A DNA stretch of 64,000 nucleotides from Lolium rigidum (lineage: Eukaryota; Streptophyta; Magnoliopsida; Poales; Poaceae): assembly GCF_022539505.1 (NCBI RefSeq), contig NC_061514.1:326847090-326911089 (forward strand), read 5' to 3'. Below, one piece after another: positions 46,816 through 59,291 of this stretch. Numbering within the stretch: the stretch's first letter is position 1; each line of letters opens with the position of its first letter. The notes beneath the pieces are model-generated. The model did no database searches. It was not told the DNA's origin and was given only the letters and a program-made list of their open reading frames with translations. Both the position numbers and the translations under genes were made by a program.

Positions 46816-48084
46816 TCAAAGATAACCGGCCGTGGGCCGCAGATCAAGTTGTGCCACGGATGTCTCATCCGATCCTGGCGCACCGAACTCCGAAGGGAGG
46901 ATAAACACCATATTTGTGCCGGCCGATGTTTCATCATCGGCTTTTCTCTGTTCGGGGCGCCACTCTTTTCTTTGTGGCTGACCTTCCTCGTCCGGGGTTC
47001 GCAGAATTTTGGCGGCCAGATCAGGCCGTGCCTTCCTTAGCGTGCGCGAGTATAATCTTTCGGCTTCTTCCAACCCACGCGGACGCTGGACTCTTTGCTT
47101 CGGGAACCGGCTGAGCCCATCAGGGCACCATCTGGGCTGATGATATTTGTATTCTTCACCACCGTCCTCTAGCTCCTCGAGATCTTCCATCTGAGGGGAC
47201 TCAGCACGCTTGTTCCGATGCGGAAAAGGCCCTAGCCGGCTGAACACAGACACGTTAGCGGCACCCTTCTTCCTTTGTTTGCATTCTGGGCAGTCCTCGA
47301 TTGTTGGCAATCGGCTCATTCCTGAGTCCCAGCAATGTTTGAAGAACGGGCAGTCCCAGTGCTTATCCATGTCACTCTGCCCCCTTGGCCTTCCTTCGGC
47401 GCGACGATCGTACCCGTCGTTGCTTCTACCATGTTGGCGGTACCTTCCGACCTCGGCATCGGACTGGAAATTCCTTTCATCATCCGCGTCGTAGCGCCGA
47501 CGTTGGTCGTGGTGTTGCTCGTATTTTTTGAGAGGGTGCTTGGAGCGTGGGCGTTGATACCGCATGCTTCTTATTCCCTCCCTTGCCAGGTACCGCCTGT
47601 CCTCACCTTGGGGCTGGTCGCGCGGATCGGCTCCCTCTTCATCCTTGCCACGGGAGTGGCTGCTTTCTGTTTCCCCTTTGTCATGGCGGCTTGCAGATCC
47701 CGCCATATTGACACCAAAGGAAAATTTTGGCTGACCTATGGGGTGGCTGAGATCCACCGTGTCGACACCGGGCCCCGGACGTGGGTTTCTACCGAGCTTG
47801 ATATCGTGCGGCCGGGTCTTCTCAGAGGAGCCGAGGAGTTCGGCTCCAAGGGTTGCCTTGATTCCGTCATGTTTCCTTCTGAGCTCCTTGGGTAGATCCC
47901 CATGCTTCAGCGACCTGGTGCGCTCCTCCGACGGGGTGGAGAAATCTATCCCGTCGAGGGCGCCTTCGGGCGTGGAACCCCTCCCCCCGACGCCGTGGGA
48001 GTGGGTTTGGTGGGAAGAGCCGATGAGTTCGGCTTCGAGGATGGCTTTGATCTCATCGCATGTGACTGGCGTGCCGCCCGCCAT
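46816..48084 (-). CDS. Gag-like protein of the gypsy element
   Basis: An uninterrupted frame of 422 codons. The ATG at 48084 (MAGGTPVTCDEIKAILEAEL) is the first one downstream of LTR and primer site; the frame is open further upstream into the LTR, but that part is not expected to be translated. It has two related repeats (IKAILEAELIGSS and IKATLGAELLGSS), a long Arg/Asp/Gln-rich region, and a cysteine/histidine cluster CPFFKHCWDSGM...EDCPEC that may bind zinc. It would form the particle and bind RNA. The frame ends before the protease. Confidence 0.75.
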   Translation of the reverse strand: MAGGTPVTCDEIKAILEAELIGSSHQTHSHGVGGRGSTPEGALDGIDFSTPSEERTRSLKHGDLPKELRRKHDGIKATLGAELLGSSEKTRPHDIKLGRNPRPGPGVDTVDLSHPIGQPKFSFGVNMAGSASRHDKGETESSHSRGKDEEGADPRDQPQGEDRRYLAREGIRSMRYQRPRSKHPLKKYEQHHDQRRRYDADDERNFQSDAEVGRYRQHGRSNDGYDRRAEGRPRGQSDMDKHWDCPFFKHCWDSGMSRLPTIEDCPECKQRKKGAANVSVFSRLGPFPHRNKRAESPQMEDLEELEDGGEEYKYHQPRWCPDGLSRFPKQRVQRPRGLEEAERLYSRTLRKARPDLAAKILRTPDEEGQPQRKEWRPEQRKADDETSAGTNMVFILPSEFGAPGSDETSVAQLDLRPTAGYL

Positions 48085-48121
48085 CTCAGATGCAGATGGC
48101 GATGTGGTTGATGTAGATCTT

Positions 48122-48140
48122 GGTCCCACCGGGCGTGCCA
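48122..48140 (-). other. Primer binding site of the gypsy element
   Basis: On the minus strand TGGCACGCCCGGTGGGACC, five bases after the end of the LTR. It has the TGG start and spacing of plant gypsy primer sites; I do not assign the tRNA. Confidence 0.7.
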
Positions 48141-48145
48141 GAATG

Positions 48146-49323
48146 TGTTGGATCGCCAAAACCCACCGGCGGGCGGCGGCCTTGTCAACACCGTAGAGCC
48201 GGGAAGAGCCTAGAGCTGCAGCTGGCCGAGACCCCTCCGAGCGACGGCCCGCAATGCTCTTCTGGTCACACGCGGCGATGCAAAGTGCAAGGGCGTGCCA
48301 CCTGACCTATACCGGTCGGGAAGATGATGGGGATGCCTCGCTTAGTTTCTGCCAGGGCATACATGTAAACATTAAATACGAGCCTCGATCGGCTCTCGGG
48401 TTATCCTGTGAATCGGCTCAAAGAGCCGATCCACCCATGATTCGTACGGGGTGCACGAATACTTGGTGGTCCTGCTTGATCAAGATAGAGCTAATGAGAT
48501 CTACGACGATTTAGGGTTTTCACCGCATAATCGGATCATCCTACTCCGAGGTTGGGCCTCGCGGCCACGCACGGTGCTCGTAAGCCGATCCTAAACAAGG
48601 CCTAAAAACCAACATGAAGTTGATCCTCGGAACATCCCGTTTAGGACTTGCGAACGCCACCCTACGTGCCACTTGGATCCTCCCCCCTTTGTAAGGCCTA
48701 ACTATTGCGGATATTAAACTAATCCTTGTAGAACAAGGAGCAATCGTAACGGATCGGATCTACTAAATAATGATCAAGCGGGGTGCCGCCCCCACACCTG
48801 AGATAGGCGTGAGGGCGGCTAGATATGCAAGGGTTGCACTACGCAAGCATGCTTAAACGAAGAACAATGCTAACCCTAACACATCTAATGATAACTACGT
48901 TGCTCGCCATCAAAAGCGCTTCGATACGAGCAACGCATGAACAACGTGGGGCTTGTGCTTGCCTAGATCGCAAGATGCGATCTAGGCAGCATGTCGCTTA
49001 CCGATAGAAACCCTCGAGACGAAGGAGTTGGCGATGCGCCGAGATTGGTTTGTTTTGGGGTTGAACGTGAGTTGTTGTTTATTCCATAAACCCTAGGTAC
49101 ATATTTATAGTCCAGCGGACTTTCTAATGTGGGCGTGCACTAAACCGTGCACGAGATAAACTCTAACTTCTAAATCGATACACCATCTATTATACTAAGA
49201 TACACGGGCTAACTAGCCCAAATTCTCCGTGCAAGGCCGCTTCATAGATCTTCCATATGTAATCTTCCAAGCCCATCTTGATCGCGGCCCACCTCCTGAT
49301 TTAGCCAAAATCTGGTGATAACA
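48146..49323 (-). repeat. 5' LTR of the gypsy element
   Basis: In coding direction it starts at 49323 with TGTTATCACC and ends at 48146 with CCAACA. Followed on the plus side by the GATTC target duplication. Confidence 0.92.
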
Positions 49324-49955
49324 GATTCATGTGATGATCATTAAAAAAACAGTAAGAATATTCTTGAGTACTTAAGAAGAACCAAGTATATATATATATA
49401 ATTTTGTATGGAGAAATGACAAACAAATCGCTGTAAGGTGTTACACCGATATTGGTTTTGTCACATATAAAATATAATTTCAATCTCAAATTTGACTAAG
49501 TGTTGTTTAAAAGGTAGCACAATGAGCTAGAAGTTGTCTATGCTAGATTTAGAAGAGTTCTAAATATTGTGACGGATTCTACAAAAGAAGGCAGAGTATG
49601 TCATTGTTTTGACAATGACAAAGGATGTTAAGTCAAGAGGTTCTTTGAGAACTTGGTGTAGTTCCGACGTAATCGAACTTTGAAGCTATATTGTATGTGA
49701 CAATATTAGTGACATATTTCGGACCGCGGAATTAAGGTTCCACCGGAAGACCAAACATATTTAATGCCAACTCATTTGAAAATGAGTGATGCGTTGAGAC
49801 GCAAATGAATTACAAAATACATACGTTTCCGAGCGTGTCGATCCGTTGACTAAAACCTCTCCCGTGAGTAATACATGATAAAGCACCCGGAAGGCCAAGG
49901 TGTTATATCTTTACAAATGTAAACTAGATTATTGACTCTAGTGAAAGTGGGAGAC

Positions 49956-51744
49956 TGTTGGAGATATGCCCAAGAGGCAATAATAAATGGTTATTATATA
50001 TCTTTGTGTTTATGATAATGTTTATATATCATGCTATAACTGTATTAACCGAAACATTAATACATGTGTGATATATAGACAACAAAGAAGTCCCTAGTAT
50101 GCCTCTTAAACTAGCTTGTTGATTAATGGATGATTAGTTTCATAATCATGAACATTGGATGTTATTAATAACAAGGTTATATCATTATATGAATGATGTA
50201 ATGGACACACCCAATTAAGCGTAGCATAAGATCTCGTCATTAAGTTATTTGCTATAAGCTTTCGATACATAGTTACCTAGTCCTTATGACCATGAGATCA
50301 TGTAAATCACTTATACCGGAAAGGTACTTTGATTACATCAAACGCCACTGCGTAAATGGGTGGTTATAAAGGTGGGATTAAGTATCCGGAAAGTATGAGT
50401 TGAGGCATATGGATCAACGGTGGGATTTGTCCATCCCGATGACGGATAGATATACTCTGGGCCCTCTCGGTGGAATGTCGTCTAATGTCTTGCAAGCATA
50501 TGAATAAGTTCATAAGAGACCACATACCACGGTACGAGTAAAGAGTACTTGTCGGAGACGAGGTTGAACAAGGTATAGAGTGATACCGAAGATCAAACCT
50601 CGGACAAGTAAAATATCGCGTGACAAAGGGAATTGGTATCGTATGTGAATGGTTCATTCGATCACTAAAGTCATCGTTGAATATGTGGGAGCCATTATGG
50701 ATCTCCCGGATCCCGCTATTGGTTATTGGTCGGAGTGAGTACTCAACCATGTCTGCATAGTTCACGAACCGTAGGGTGACACACTTAAAGTTGGATGATG
50801 AAATGGTAGAACTTGAATATGGAATTCGAATATTTGTTCGGAGTCCCGGATGAGATCCCGGACATCACGAGGAGTTCCGGAATGGTCCGGAGAATAAGAT
50901 TCATATATAGGAAGTCATATTCCAAGTTTGGAAATGATCCGAGTGCATTTATGGTAGGTTCTAGAAGGTTCTAGAAAAGTCCGGAAGAGACGCACTATGG
51001 AAAGTGGAGTCCCGGAAGGACTCCACAAGCTTGACCAGCCAAACCCTAAAGGAGGAGTCCCAGGTGGGCTCCACCTAGAGGTGGCCGGCCACCCCACCTC
51101 AAGGAAAGGTGGGAGTCCCACCTTGAGTAGGACTCCTCCTTGAGTAGGTTTCCCACATATGGGAGGTTTTAGTGTTGGGGTCTTATTCGAAGACTTGGAC
51201 TAGAACTCTTGGGGCTTCCACCTATATAATGAGGAGGAGAGGGAGGGGGAAGCCACTCTTTGGCTCAGCCTTGGCCGCACCCCTTAGAGGGCCGGCGCCC
51301 AACCCCCTCTCTCCCCAAACCCTAGCTTCTTCTCCTCTTCCACTTCTCCCGCATATGCTTAGCGAAGCTCCGCCGGAGATCTCCACCGCCACCGCCACCA
51401 CGCCGTCGTGCTGCCGGATTCAAGGAGGAGCTACTACTTCCGCTGCCCGCTGGAACGGGGAGGTGGACGTCGTCTTCATCAACAACCGAACGTGTGACCG
51501 AGTACGGAGGTGCTGCCCGTTCGTGGCGCCGGAACCGATCGTGATCAAGATCTTCTACGCGCTTTTGCAAGCGGCAAGTGAACGTCTACCGCAGCAACAA
51601 GAGCCTCATCTTGTAGGCTTTGGAATCTCTTCAAGGGTGAGACTCGATACCCCCTCGTTGCTACCGTCTTCTAGATTGCATCTTGGCTTGGATTGCGTGT
51701 TCGCGGTAGGAAAATTTTTGTTTTCTATGCAACGTTATCCTACA
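49956..51744 (+). repeat. 3' LTR of copia copy A
   Basis: Preceded by AAGTGGGAGAC. TATA box in CCTATATAATGAGG near 51221. Shares CAAGATC (near 51546), AGAGACGC and CACGAACCG with the 3' LTR of copy B. Confidence 0.92.
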
Positions 51745-52379
51745 TCGACAATGTTGAAACGCTGCTGAAGCACCCCAAAAGCACACTCAACATCTTTGTG
51801 TGCTGCTTCCTGATATGTTGCAAAATAAGCTTCCATCTCGTTTGCTGGAGAGGGAATTGTCTTCACAAATAGTCTTTAGCAAACACCGCTATGACGGCTC
51901 GACAAAACCTGTAGAGAGTTTCTGTACATATCGACTCTGCCATCCGTAGGTAGTCATTGGCTGTATCTGGAGGAGCTCCGTATGCAAGATAGCGCATTAC
52001 AGCAGTGCACTTCTGAATTGAGGTGAAGCCCCACAAACCTGTGCAATCTTGCTTGGCAATGAAGTAGTTGTCGTAGTGACGCCGTAGACAATCTTCAAGA
52101 ACAGCTCCTTGTTCATCCTAAACCGGCGCCGAAATTCCTTTGGCGAATGAGTCGCGTCGTCATTGAAGTAGTCGGCATCAAGCAGCATTGCACCAGCTTG
52201 ACAATGCCGGTTGATGTTCCTCCTCTTGCTCGGCTTTGAGCCGCCGCGCGAGGCACGATGAAGAAAGGCTGGCGCGGCATGCTCGTCGAGAATCAGGCTG
52301 CCGATGTTGCCGACGGACAGCCTTAGCGTTGCTGCTCCTCCGTGAACAGCTGCACCATCATCTCGTCGTCGATGTCCAT
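51745..52379 (-). pseudogene. Harbinger transposase, N-terminal part, unit 1
   Basis: Minus strand: ATG at 52379 (MDIDDEMMVQLFTEEQQ), an early stop, then SKPSKRRNINRHCQAGAMLL, DADYFNDDATHSPKEFRRRF, and in shifted frames YFIAKQDCTGLWGFTSIQKC and LAYGAPPDTANDYLRMAES. Just before the copia insertion DVECAFGVLQQRFNIV appears. The central catalytic region between FCRAVIAVF and DVECAFG is mostly deleted. The gene was dead or non-autonomous even without the insertion. Confidence 0.85.
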
Positions 52380-52844
52380 CGCGGCAATCGGACGAACACC
52401 TTGCGGGCGGGGCGGTTGTGCCGCGGTGGCGGCGAGCTCTGTTCCGGGCGAAACATCGGCCGCCGATCGAGGGGGTGGCGGCCGTGTCGATGGACGGCGG
52501 TTCCTAGACAGGCGGCAGTATCTATTGCAAGCAGGGGGTGCGGCAGCGACGGCGATGATGGCGATCTAGAGGGGTGGGAGTCAGCTCGGGCGTGGGTAGG
52601 AGGTGGAAATCGGTGTGTCTGGCTGCCAGGCGGAACCCACGCTCGTTTTCTATCGTGCCGCGAGGCATTGACGCGCCCGATTCGCGCCCTACGCGAAGGG
52701 GGCGGCAGGGGGATGCCAGCGATTCTATTGGGCTCGAGAACTAGCCGGCACCGTTTGAGGAGCACCGGTGCGAGCCTAAAAACCACGCCGGCCCCCAAAT
52801 CGCTATCGGGGCCGCTATGGGGCGCGCCGGTGAAGATGCTCTTA

Positions 52845-53146
52845 GCTGGGCATTTTGAGCAACCAAGAACATTCAGATTACTAGCCAATGGACTCCTTAG
52901 TAGATCGTCTAACCTAGTATTGGTCTTAACATCAACTCCAAAATCACCAAAATCTAAATGTAGTATGGCTTGTAAAGCTAAATTAACTTTCCAAAACATA
53001 CTACATTATACTTTACTTTCCACCGTCCCTCTGTCATAAGCTCTTTGAGGGTTGTCTTTAAATAAATCGACTAAGATCACCGTCTTGACATTGGTTTGAC
53101 TAAAGTGTATTTGGTCTATAATCTGATAAATACTGGCTATACTCTG
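52845..53146. other. Right flank of unit 1 up to the duplication junction
   Basis: 300 bases of AT-rich DNA with no gene. CCGTCCCTCTGTCATAAG near 53023 and TTGACATTGGTTTGAC near 53088 recall ends of Stowaway-like MITEs, but no complete element can be outlined. Confidence 0.45.
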
Positions 53147-54466
53147 TTTACCTACCTGGCTCAACTTACGCGGCCGCCGCCTTCCTAGGATTCATCGCCG
53201 GAAAGGAGAGCGCCCCCGCCGCCCCTGTAGAAGAAAGGAGAGCGCCGCCGTGCATCCTACTAACGGATCCCGCCCACAGGGTCTTGACTCTAAGATGGGC
53301 TTTGCATTCTGGACTTCTAACTAACTTGTGGGCCGCTTCTTTTCCGCATCCGCTCGTTTCTTACGAGAAGTCCACCTGGCTATAAGTGAGTGAGAATTAA
53401 TTTTCTCTTTTGTTACAAAAAAAATTCACCGGTCTATTAATAATTATCGTAGTAAATAAATATATAGAGAGAGAGATCTTTGGAGCACCGAGTGAGCCGA
53501 AGACACGCCGTCATCCACAACCCTCCCTCACTAAATCGCCACGTGTGCGTTTACGAAAATCTAGCCGCTCAAGATCTCGGACGTTGTTGTTGTGCTCGCC
53601 TCTAGTTCTCAGATCCCACTAGGAATCCAATGATAAAGATCTTGATTTGAAAACCATTCTATGAACAAGGGGCTTCTATAGATGAACTAGTGTAAGAAAA
53701 CCAGGGTTTTAGCTTTAGCTTAATCACTCGTACCTATTCCTCCCGTGTCCTCCTCCTCGTCCTCATCACCACTCTTCTTCGGTTACACCCCCACCCCCTG
53801 CATGAGACATGAGTAATTGGGGTACCATGGCTAGGGGAGGTACCGAGACGGACAACTCTGGCACATCACCGGAGTTCTCTCTATGTGGAGGACTACATTG
53901 GAAAAGCCAGTGAACATGTTCTTGTCCGAGTGGTTGTACTAAATCTTGGCTATGGCGATGGAAGAGCAAAGAGAGATTGGGATGAAGCATGCAGAGATTT
54001 GGGTATGAGGTGTTGGGGGTGGCTTTTATTCGTATGTACTACTAGATGGTTTTAATTTGGTTTAATTTAAGAGATAAATAAAAGAATAACTGTATTCCTT
54101 CTTTGTGGTTATAGTTCCTAAGTTCCTTAATGTTATCTCCCGAAATTTTTTTGATTACTTCAAACGTCTATTTCTTTGCAACCTTGCAAACTTTTATGCT
54201 CAAAAGTTTGTTACCACAACGGTTTAAACTTTTAAACACACACATGTTCAAAATATCATTCGGCGCTGTGGGCTACCAATGTCGGCAATCCATGTGTTAA
54301 CGTTTCGTGAGGGCTGTCGCGGGCTCCCATTTGTGATGTGCCTCCTCGTTCACATGCTTTTTGACCATGGCACTTGCGAGTGACGTTGTCAAGGAGGGAT
54401 CTTTTATGTATGGATCCAGAATTTCCACTATAGGATTGGGAACAAAGACTATATATAACCGTCTTA
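53147..54466. other. Left flank of the Harbinger element, unit 2
   Basis: Copy of 34738-36072, a few bases shorter, mainly in the GCC repeat. No gene recognised. Confidence 0.6.
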
Positions 54467-54779
54467 GAGCATAACGCCCCAAATAATCACCGGCAAGGTC
54501 GCCGGCCTGCTGTATGGGAGGCACCGGCAGTGCATCCTCTATTTGGGGATGTTGTTCCCACAACGACGCCTCACATTTTTTTTTTCTTTTTTACAATATT
54601 TTGAAACAATATATCGATCACATTTTATTCATACTATATTCAATAATTCATACAATCACACAAATAGTACTTAAATTATTCATTCAATCAAACAAATAGT
54701 ACTTAAATTATTCATACAATCAATCAATCAAACAAATAGTACTTAAATTATTCATACAACCAAACAAATAGAAATAAAA

Positions 54780-55042
54780 TCATGGATTGTTGGCCGCTTC
54801 TCTCTTCGCCCACAAATGCGCAGCTAGATCCGCCTTAAGTTGTGCATGGATATCTGCATCTCGAATTTCATTGTGCATAAGAAAAAAAGCGGCAAATTCT
54901 TGAGGTACATGCTCTACCTAAGCAAGTGACCCTTGATAATCAAATGATTGATCATCCTGCGCAGGTTCGTCGCGCTCGCTCTCAATGCGTTCATCACCCC
55001 CCACATCTGAGACTCAGAGCAAGTGAGAGCAGGGTACCTGAC
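54780..55042 (-). pseudogene. Harbinger transposase, C-terminal part, unit 2
   Basis: Same as 36387-36649 but with fewer indels: here RYPALTCSESQMWGVMNA and MHNEIRDADIHAQLKADLA read in one frame each, where unit 1 has extra or missing bases. This supports the view that some unit 1 differences are sequence errors. Confidence 0.8.
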
Positions 55043-56833
55043 TGTTGGAGATATGCCCAAGAGGCAATAATAAATGGTTATTATATATCTTTGTGTTTAT
55101 GATAATGTTTATATATCATGCTATAATTGTATTAACCGAAACATTAATACATGTGTGATATATAGACAACAAAGAAGTCCCTAGTATGCCTCTTAAACTA
55201 GCTTGTTGATTAATGGATGATTAGTTTCATAATCATGAACATTGGATGTTATTAATAACAAGGTTATATCATTATATGAATGATGTAATGGACACACCCA
55301 ATTAAGCGTAGCATAAGATCTCGTCATTAAGTTATTTGCTATAAGCTTTCGATACATAGTTACCTAGTCCTTATGACCATGAGATCATGTAAATCACTTA
55401 TACCGGAAAGGTACTTTGATTACATCAAACGCCACTGCGTAAATGGGTGGTTATAAAGGTGGGATTAAGTATCCGGAAAGTATGAGTTGAGGCATATGGA
55501 TCAACGGTGGGATTTGTCCATCCCGATGACGGATAGATATACTCCGGGCCCTCTCGGTGGAATGTCGTCTAATGTCTTGCAAGCATATGAATAAGTTCAT
55601 AAGAGACCACATACCACGGTACGAGTAAAGAGTACTTGTCGAGAGACGACGTTGAACAAGGTATAGAGTGATACCGAAGATCAAACCTCGGACAAGTAAA
55701 ATATCGCGTGACAAAGGGAATTGGTATCGTATGTGAATGGTTCATTCGATCACTAAAGTCATCGTTGAATATGTGGGAGCCATTATGGATCTCCCGATCC
55801 CGCTATTGGTTATTGGTCGGAGTGAGTACTCAACCATGTCCGCATAGTTCACAAACCGTAGGGTGACACACTTAAAGTTGGATGATGAAATGGTAGAACT
55901 TGAATATGGAATTCGAATATTTGTTCGGAGTCCCGGATGAGATCCCGGACATCACGAGGAGTTCCGGAATGGTCCGGAGAATAAGATTCATATATAGGAA
56001 GTCATATTCCAAGTTTGGAAATGATCCGGTGCATTTATGGTAGCTTCTAGAAGGTTCTAGAAAAGTCCGGAAGAAACGCACTATGGAAAGTGGAGTCCCG
56101 GAAGGACTCCACAAGCTTGACCAGCCAAACCCTAAAGGAGGAGTCCCAGGTGGGCTCCACCTAGAGGTGGCCGGCCACCCCACCTCAAGGAAAGGTGGGA
56201 GTCCCACCTTGAGTAGGACTCCCTCCTTGAGTAGGTTTCCCACATATGGGAGGTTTTAGTGTTGGGGTCTTATTCGAAGACTTGGACTAGAACTCTTGGG
56301 GCTTCCACCTATATAATGAGGAGGAGAGGGAGGGGGGAAGCCACTCTTTGGCTCAGCCTTGGCCGCACCCCTTAGAGGGCCGGCGCCCAACCCCCCTCTC
56401 TCCCCAAACCCTAGCTTCTTCTCCTCTTCCACTTCTCCCGCATATGCTTAGCGAAGCTCCGCCGGAGATCTCCACCGCCACCGCCACCACGCCGTCGTGC
56501 TGCCGGATTCAAGGAGGAGCTACTACTTCCGCTGCCCGCTGGAACGGGGAGGTGGACGTCGTCTTCATCAACAACCGAACGTGTGACCGAGTACGGAGGT
56601 GCTGCCCGTTCGTGGCGCCGGAACCGATCGTGATCAATATCTTCTACGCGCTTTTGCAAGCGGCAAGTGAACGTCTACCGCAGCAACAAGAGCCTCATCT
56701 TGTAGGCTTTGGAATCTCTTCAAGGGTGAGACTCGATACCCCCTCGTTGCTACCGTCTTCTAGATTGCATCTTGGCTTGGATTGCGTGTTCGCGGTAGGA
56801 AAATTTTTGTTTTCTATGCAACGTTATCCTACA
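55043..56833 (+). repeat. 5' LTR of copia copy B
   Basis: Pairs with the 5' LTR of copy A by shared CAATATC (near 56635), AGAAACGC and CACAAACCG. TATA box in CCTATATAATGAGG near 56310. Confidence 0.92.
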
Positions 56834-59291
56834 GTGGTATCAGAGCCAGGTTTATGCATAGATGGTTGCACGAGTAGAACACAATGGTTTTGTGGGCGTT
56901 GATGCTCTTGTTGTCTTTAGTTTGATTACTTTGCATCTTTGTGGCATAGTGGGATGAAGCGGCTCGGGCTAACTTTACATGACCGCGTTCATGAGACTTG
57001 CTCCTCGTTCGACATGCAACTTGTATTGCATAAGAGGCCTTGCGGGTGTCTGTCTCTCCTACTATAGTGAAGATTCAATTTACTCTTCTATTGACAACAC
57101 TAGTATCACCGTTGTGGTTCATGTTCGTAGGTGGATTAGATCTTACTCGAAAACCCTAAACCACGTAAAATATGCAAACCAAATTAGAGACGTCTAACTT
57201 GTTTTTGCAGGGTTTGGTGATGTGATATGGCCATAATGTGATGATGAATATGTATGAGATGATCATTATTGTATTGTGGCAATCGGCGGGAGCCTTATGG
57301 TTGTCTTTAAATTTCATGTTGAGTAGTATTTCAAAGTAGTTGTAATAGTTGCTACATGAGGTGAACAACCATGAAGACGGCGCCATGGACCTTGACGCTA
57401 CGCCGACGATGATGGAGATCATGCCCGTTGATGATGGAGATCATGTTCGTGCTTTAGAGATGAAGATCGAAGGCGCAAAGACAAAAGGGCCATATCATAT
57501 CACATATGAACTGCATGTGATGTTAATCCTTTTATGCATCTTATTTTGCTTAGATCGCGACGGTAGCATTATAAGATGATCCCTCACATTAATATCAAGA
57601 TAATAAAGTGTTCTCCCCTAGTATGCACCGTTGTACGGTTCGTCGTTTCGAAGCATCTCGTGATGATCGGATGTGATAGACTCAACGTTCACATACAACG
57701 GGTGTAAGCAATGTTGCACACGCGGAATACTTGGGTTTGCTTGACGAGCCTAGCATGTACGAGACATGGCCTCGGGACAACGGAAACCGAAAGGTTGAAC
57801 ACGAGTCATATGGATGATATGATCAACATGTTGATGTTCACCATTGAAGCTACATCATCTCACGTGATGATCGGTTTTGGTGTAGTGGATTTGGATCGTG
57901 TACCACTTAACAACTATGAGGGATGTTGTATTAAGTGGGAGTTCATTAGTAATAAGATTAGAACATGAACTAATTATCATAAACATAGTCTGAGTAGTAT
58001 TTTGAATTAATTTTGTAGTATTGGCATCCGTTTTCTACCATGCGCTAGTCTTGTTATTGAGATAGAAATACTTGTTAAAATCTGACTAGAAACTTTACGG
58101 ATTGGTACCGTATTGTTAATGAATCAAGAAATGATTAAGTCCTATTGCAAACTTTTAGTGAAACTCACTTTGTTGATTCAGAGAGCTATGGTTTCAATTA
58201 GTACCTAAAGTTATCTTGTCTCCGTGAAACTTGAAGTTCAAATCTGTTTGAAAAGTAAGGAGCTGAAAATTTAGTTTTCGAAATAATCAAAGTACGAGAT
58301 ATATGTGATATCTAAGACCTTATTGCAAGATGATAGAATATAAATTTGGTGAGACTACATAAACTCATAAGTTTTATGGGAATGTACGAAGGTTGAAGAC
58401 GCAAGGCGTCCCAATCCTCCAACTATTGGGGCACTAACGATATTCGCATATCCATGAAGTGATTGTCCTTAGTATGCACCGTTGCTAAGACTCGTCGTTT
58501 CGAAGCATCACGTGATGATCGGGTGTTATAGATTCTACGTGTGCTTCCAACGGGTGCAAGCCAGATTTGCATATGCGAATACTAAGGTTTAAACTTTATG
58601 AGCCTAGCATGTACGGACATGGTCTCGGAAAGTTATCATGAATTGATGGATAAAATTATGAGTGAAAGCTGTTCATCATATTACAAATTTACTAATAGTG
58701 AAATCTGAAACACTTGTCATATGATGATCAACTTCAAAGTAAGAACCTCAAGGTTATTGGTATTTGACCAACAAACCTAGAAGTTATTGATGTTGAAATG
58801 TTTTTCCGAATAATGAGGAAAGCTAAAAGAGAAACTGCAAAAGATATTTTGGCAAAAGAAAAGAAAAGACTAGAAAGTCTAGCTCGGGTGTATATAAATG
58901 ATATACATGTTATGGTTGTATTCCTAGTTAAGTCACACAATGAAATTCTTGGGTATTAGTACCATATTGGTTGGTATGAAGTGTCATACAAAACAACGCA
59001 ATACAAGAATACAATGGCCTAAGTGACTGACAAGGAATATGATAGGAATGCACGTATGGAACAAAATAAAGTGTTATTATGTTCGTCGTTGGCATTCTAT
59101 CTAGCCCTTAGAATTTATAATAAAGAACTTAATAATTGTTATTTTGCTCCGGTCAAATGAAAACAATGAGTTGTTCAAATTATGACATTACTCCATGTAC
59201 GATGGATAAGTTATTATAAATCTTAATGGTGAAACACACATACATAACAACGACGCTAAAAATGCCATAAGGCAAATGATTTGAATTCCAC

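Larger units (their letters stand above)
42843..49323 (-). mobile_element. Gag-protease-only Ty3/gypsy element with antisense ORF
   Basis: Target duplication GATTC at 42838-42842 and 49324-49328; the empty site with a single GATTC is kept in copy B (near 61236). LTRs at 42843-44037 and 48146-49323. The coding strand is minus: in that direction the LTR starts TGTTATCACC and ends CCAACA, a primer site follows (48122-48140), then gag, protease, a long non-coding tail full of GCCGAT/ATCGGC motifs, and a purine tract (AGGGGGGCATG) before the 3' LTR. No reverse transcriptase, RNase H or integrase is present. A plus-strand ORF near the 3' end recalls the antisense ORFs of the Tat lineage. Confidence 0.92.
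36650..51744 (+). mobile_element. Angela/BARE-like Ty1-copia element, copy A, with nested gypsy insert
   Basis: LTRs at 36650-38436 and 49956-51744 (about 1.79 kb each), both starting TGTTGGAGATATGCCCAAG and ending TATCCTACA (CTACG at 38436). A primer site complementary to initiator tRNA-Met follows the 5' LTR, and the purine tract AGTGGGAGAC precedes the 3' LTR. The interior keeps only decayed pol traces, so it is non-autonomous. A gypsy element sits at 42843-49323. Target duplication: CCGAT on the left and TCGAC on the right do not match as read; copy B shows CTGAC at the left, and a CTG miscall could explain the difference. Confidence 0.9.
36073..52841 (-). mobile_element. PIF/Harbinger transposon, unit 1, split by a copia element
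   Basis: Bounded by TTA target duplications (36070-36072 and 52842-52844). The ends read GAGCATAACGCCCCC... on the left and, on the other strand, GAGCATCTTCACCGGCG... on the right; they agree in the first six bases and then only loosely. Inside lies a transposase gene on the minus strand, cut in two by the copia element at 36650-51744. Without that insert the element is about 1.7 kb. TTA duplication and this transposase family define PIF/Harbinger. Confidence 0.85.
34738..53146 (+). repeat. Tandem duplication, unit 1 (18.4 kb with later insertion)
   Basis: This block and the one starting at 53147 share, in the same order: a 1.3 kb flank, a Harbinger element, and a copia element inserted at the same base of it. 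Both begin at TTTACCT followed by CCTGGCTCAACTTAC. The distance between the starts is 18,409 bases, of which about 6.5 kb is a gypsy element present only in unit 1, so the duplicated segment was about 11.9 kb. Confidence 0.93.

Noticed and set aside
52236..53039. 267-codon plus-strand frame
   Set aside because: Opposite strand of the GC-rich 5' part of the Harbinger transposase; runs through the element's end.
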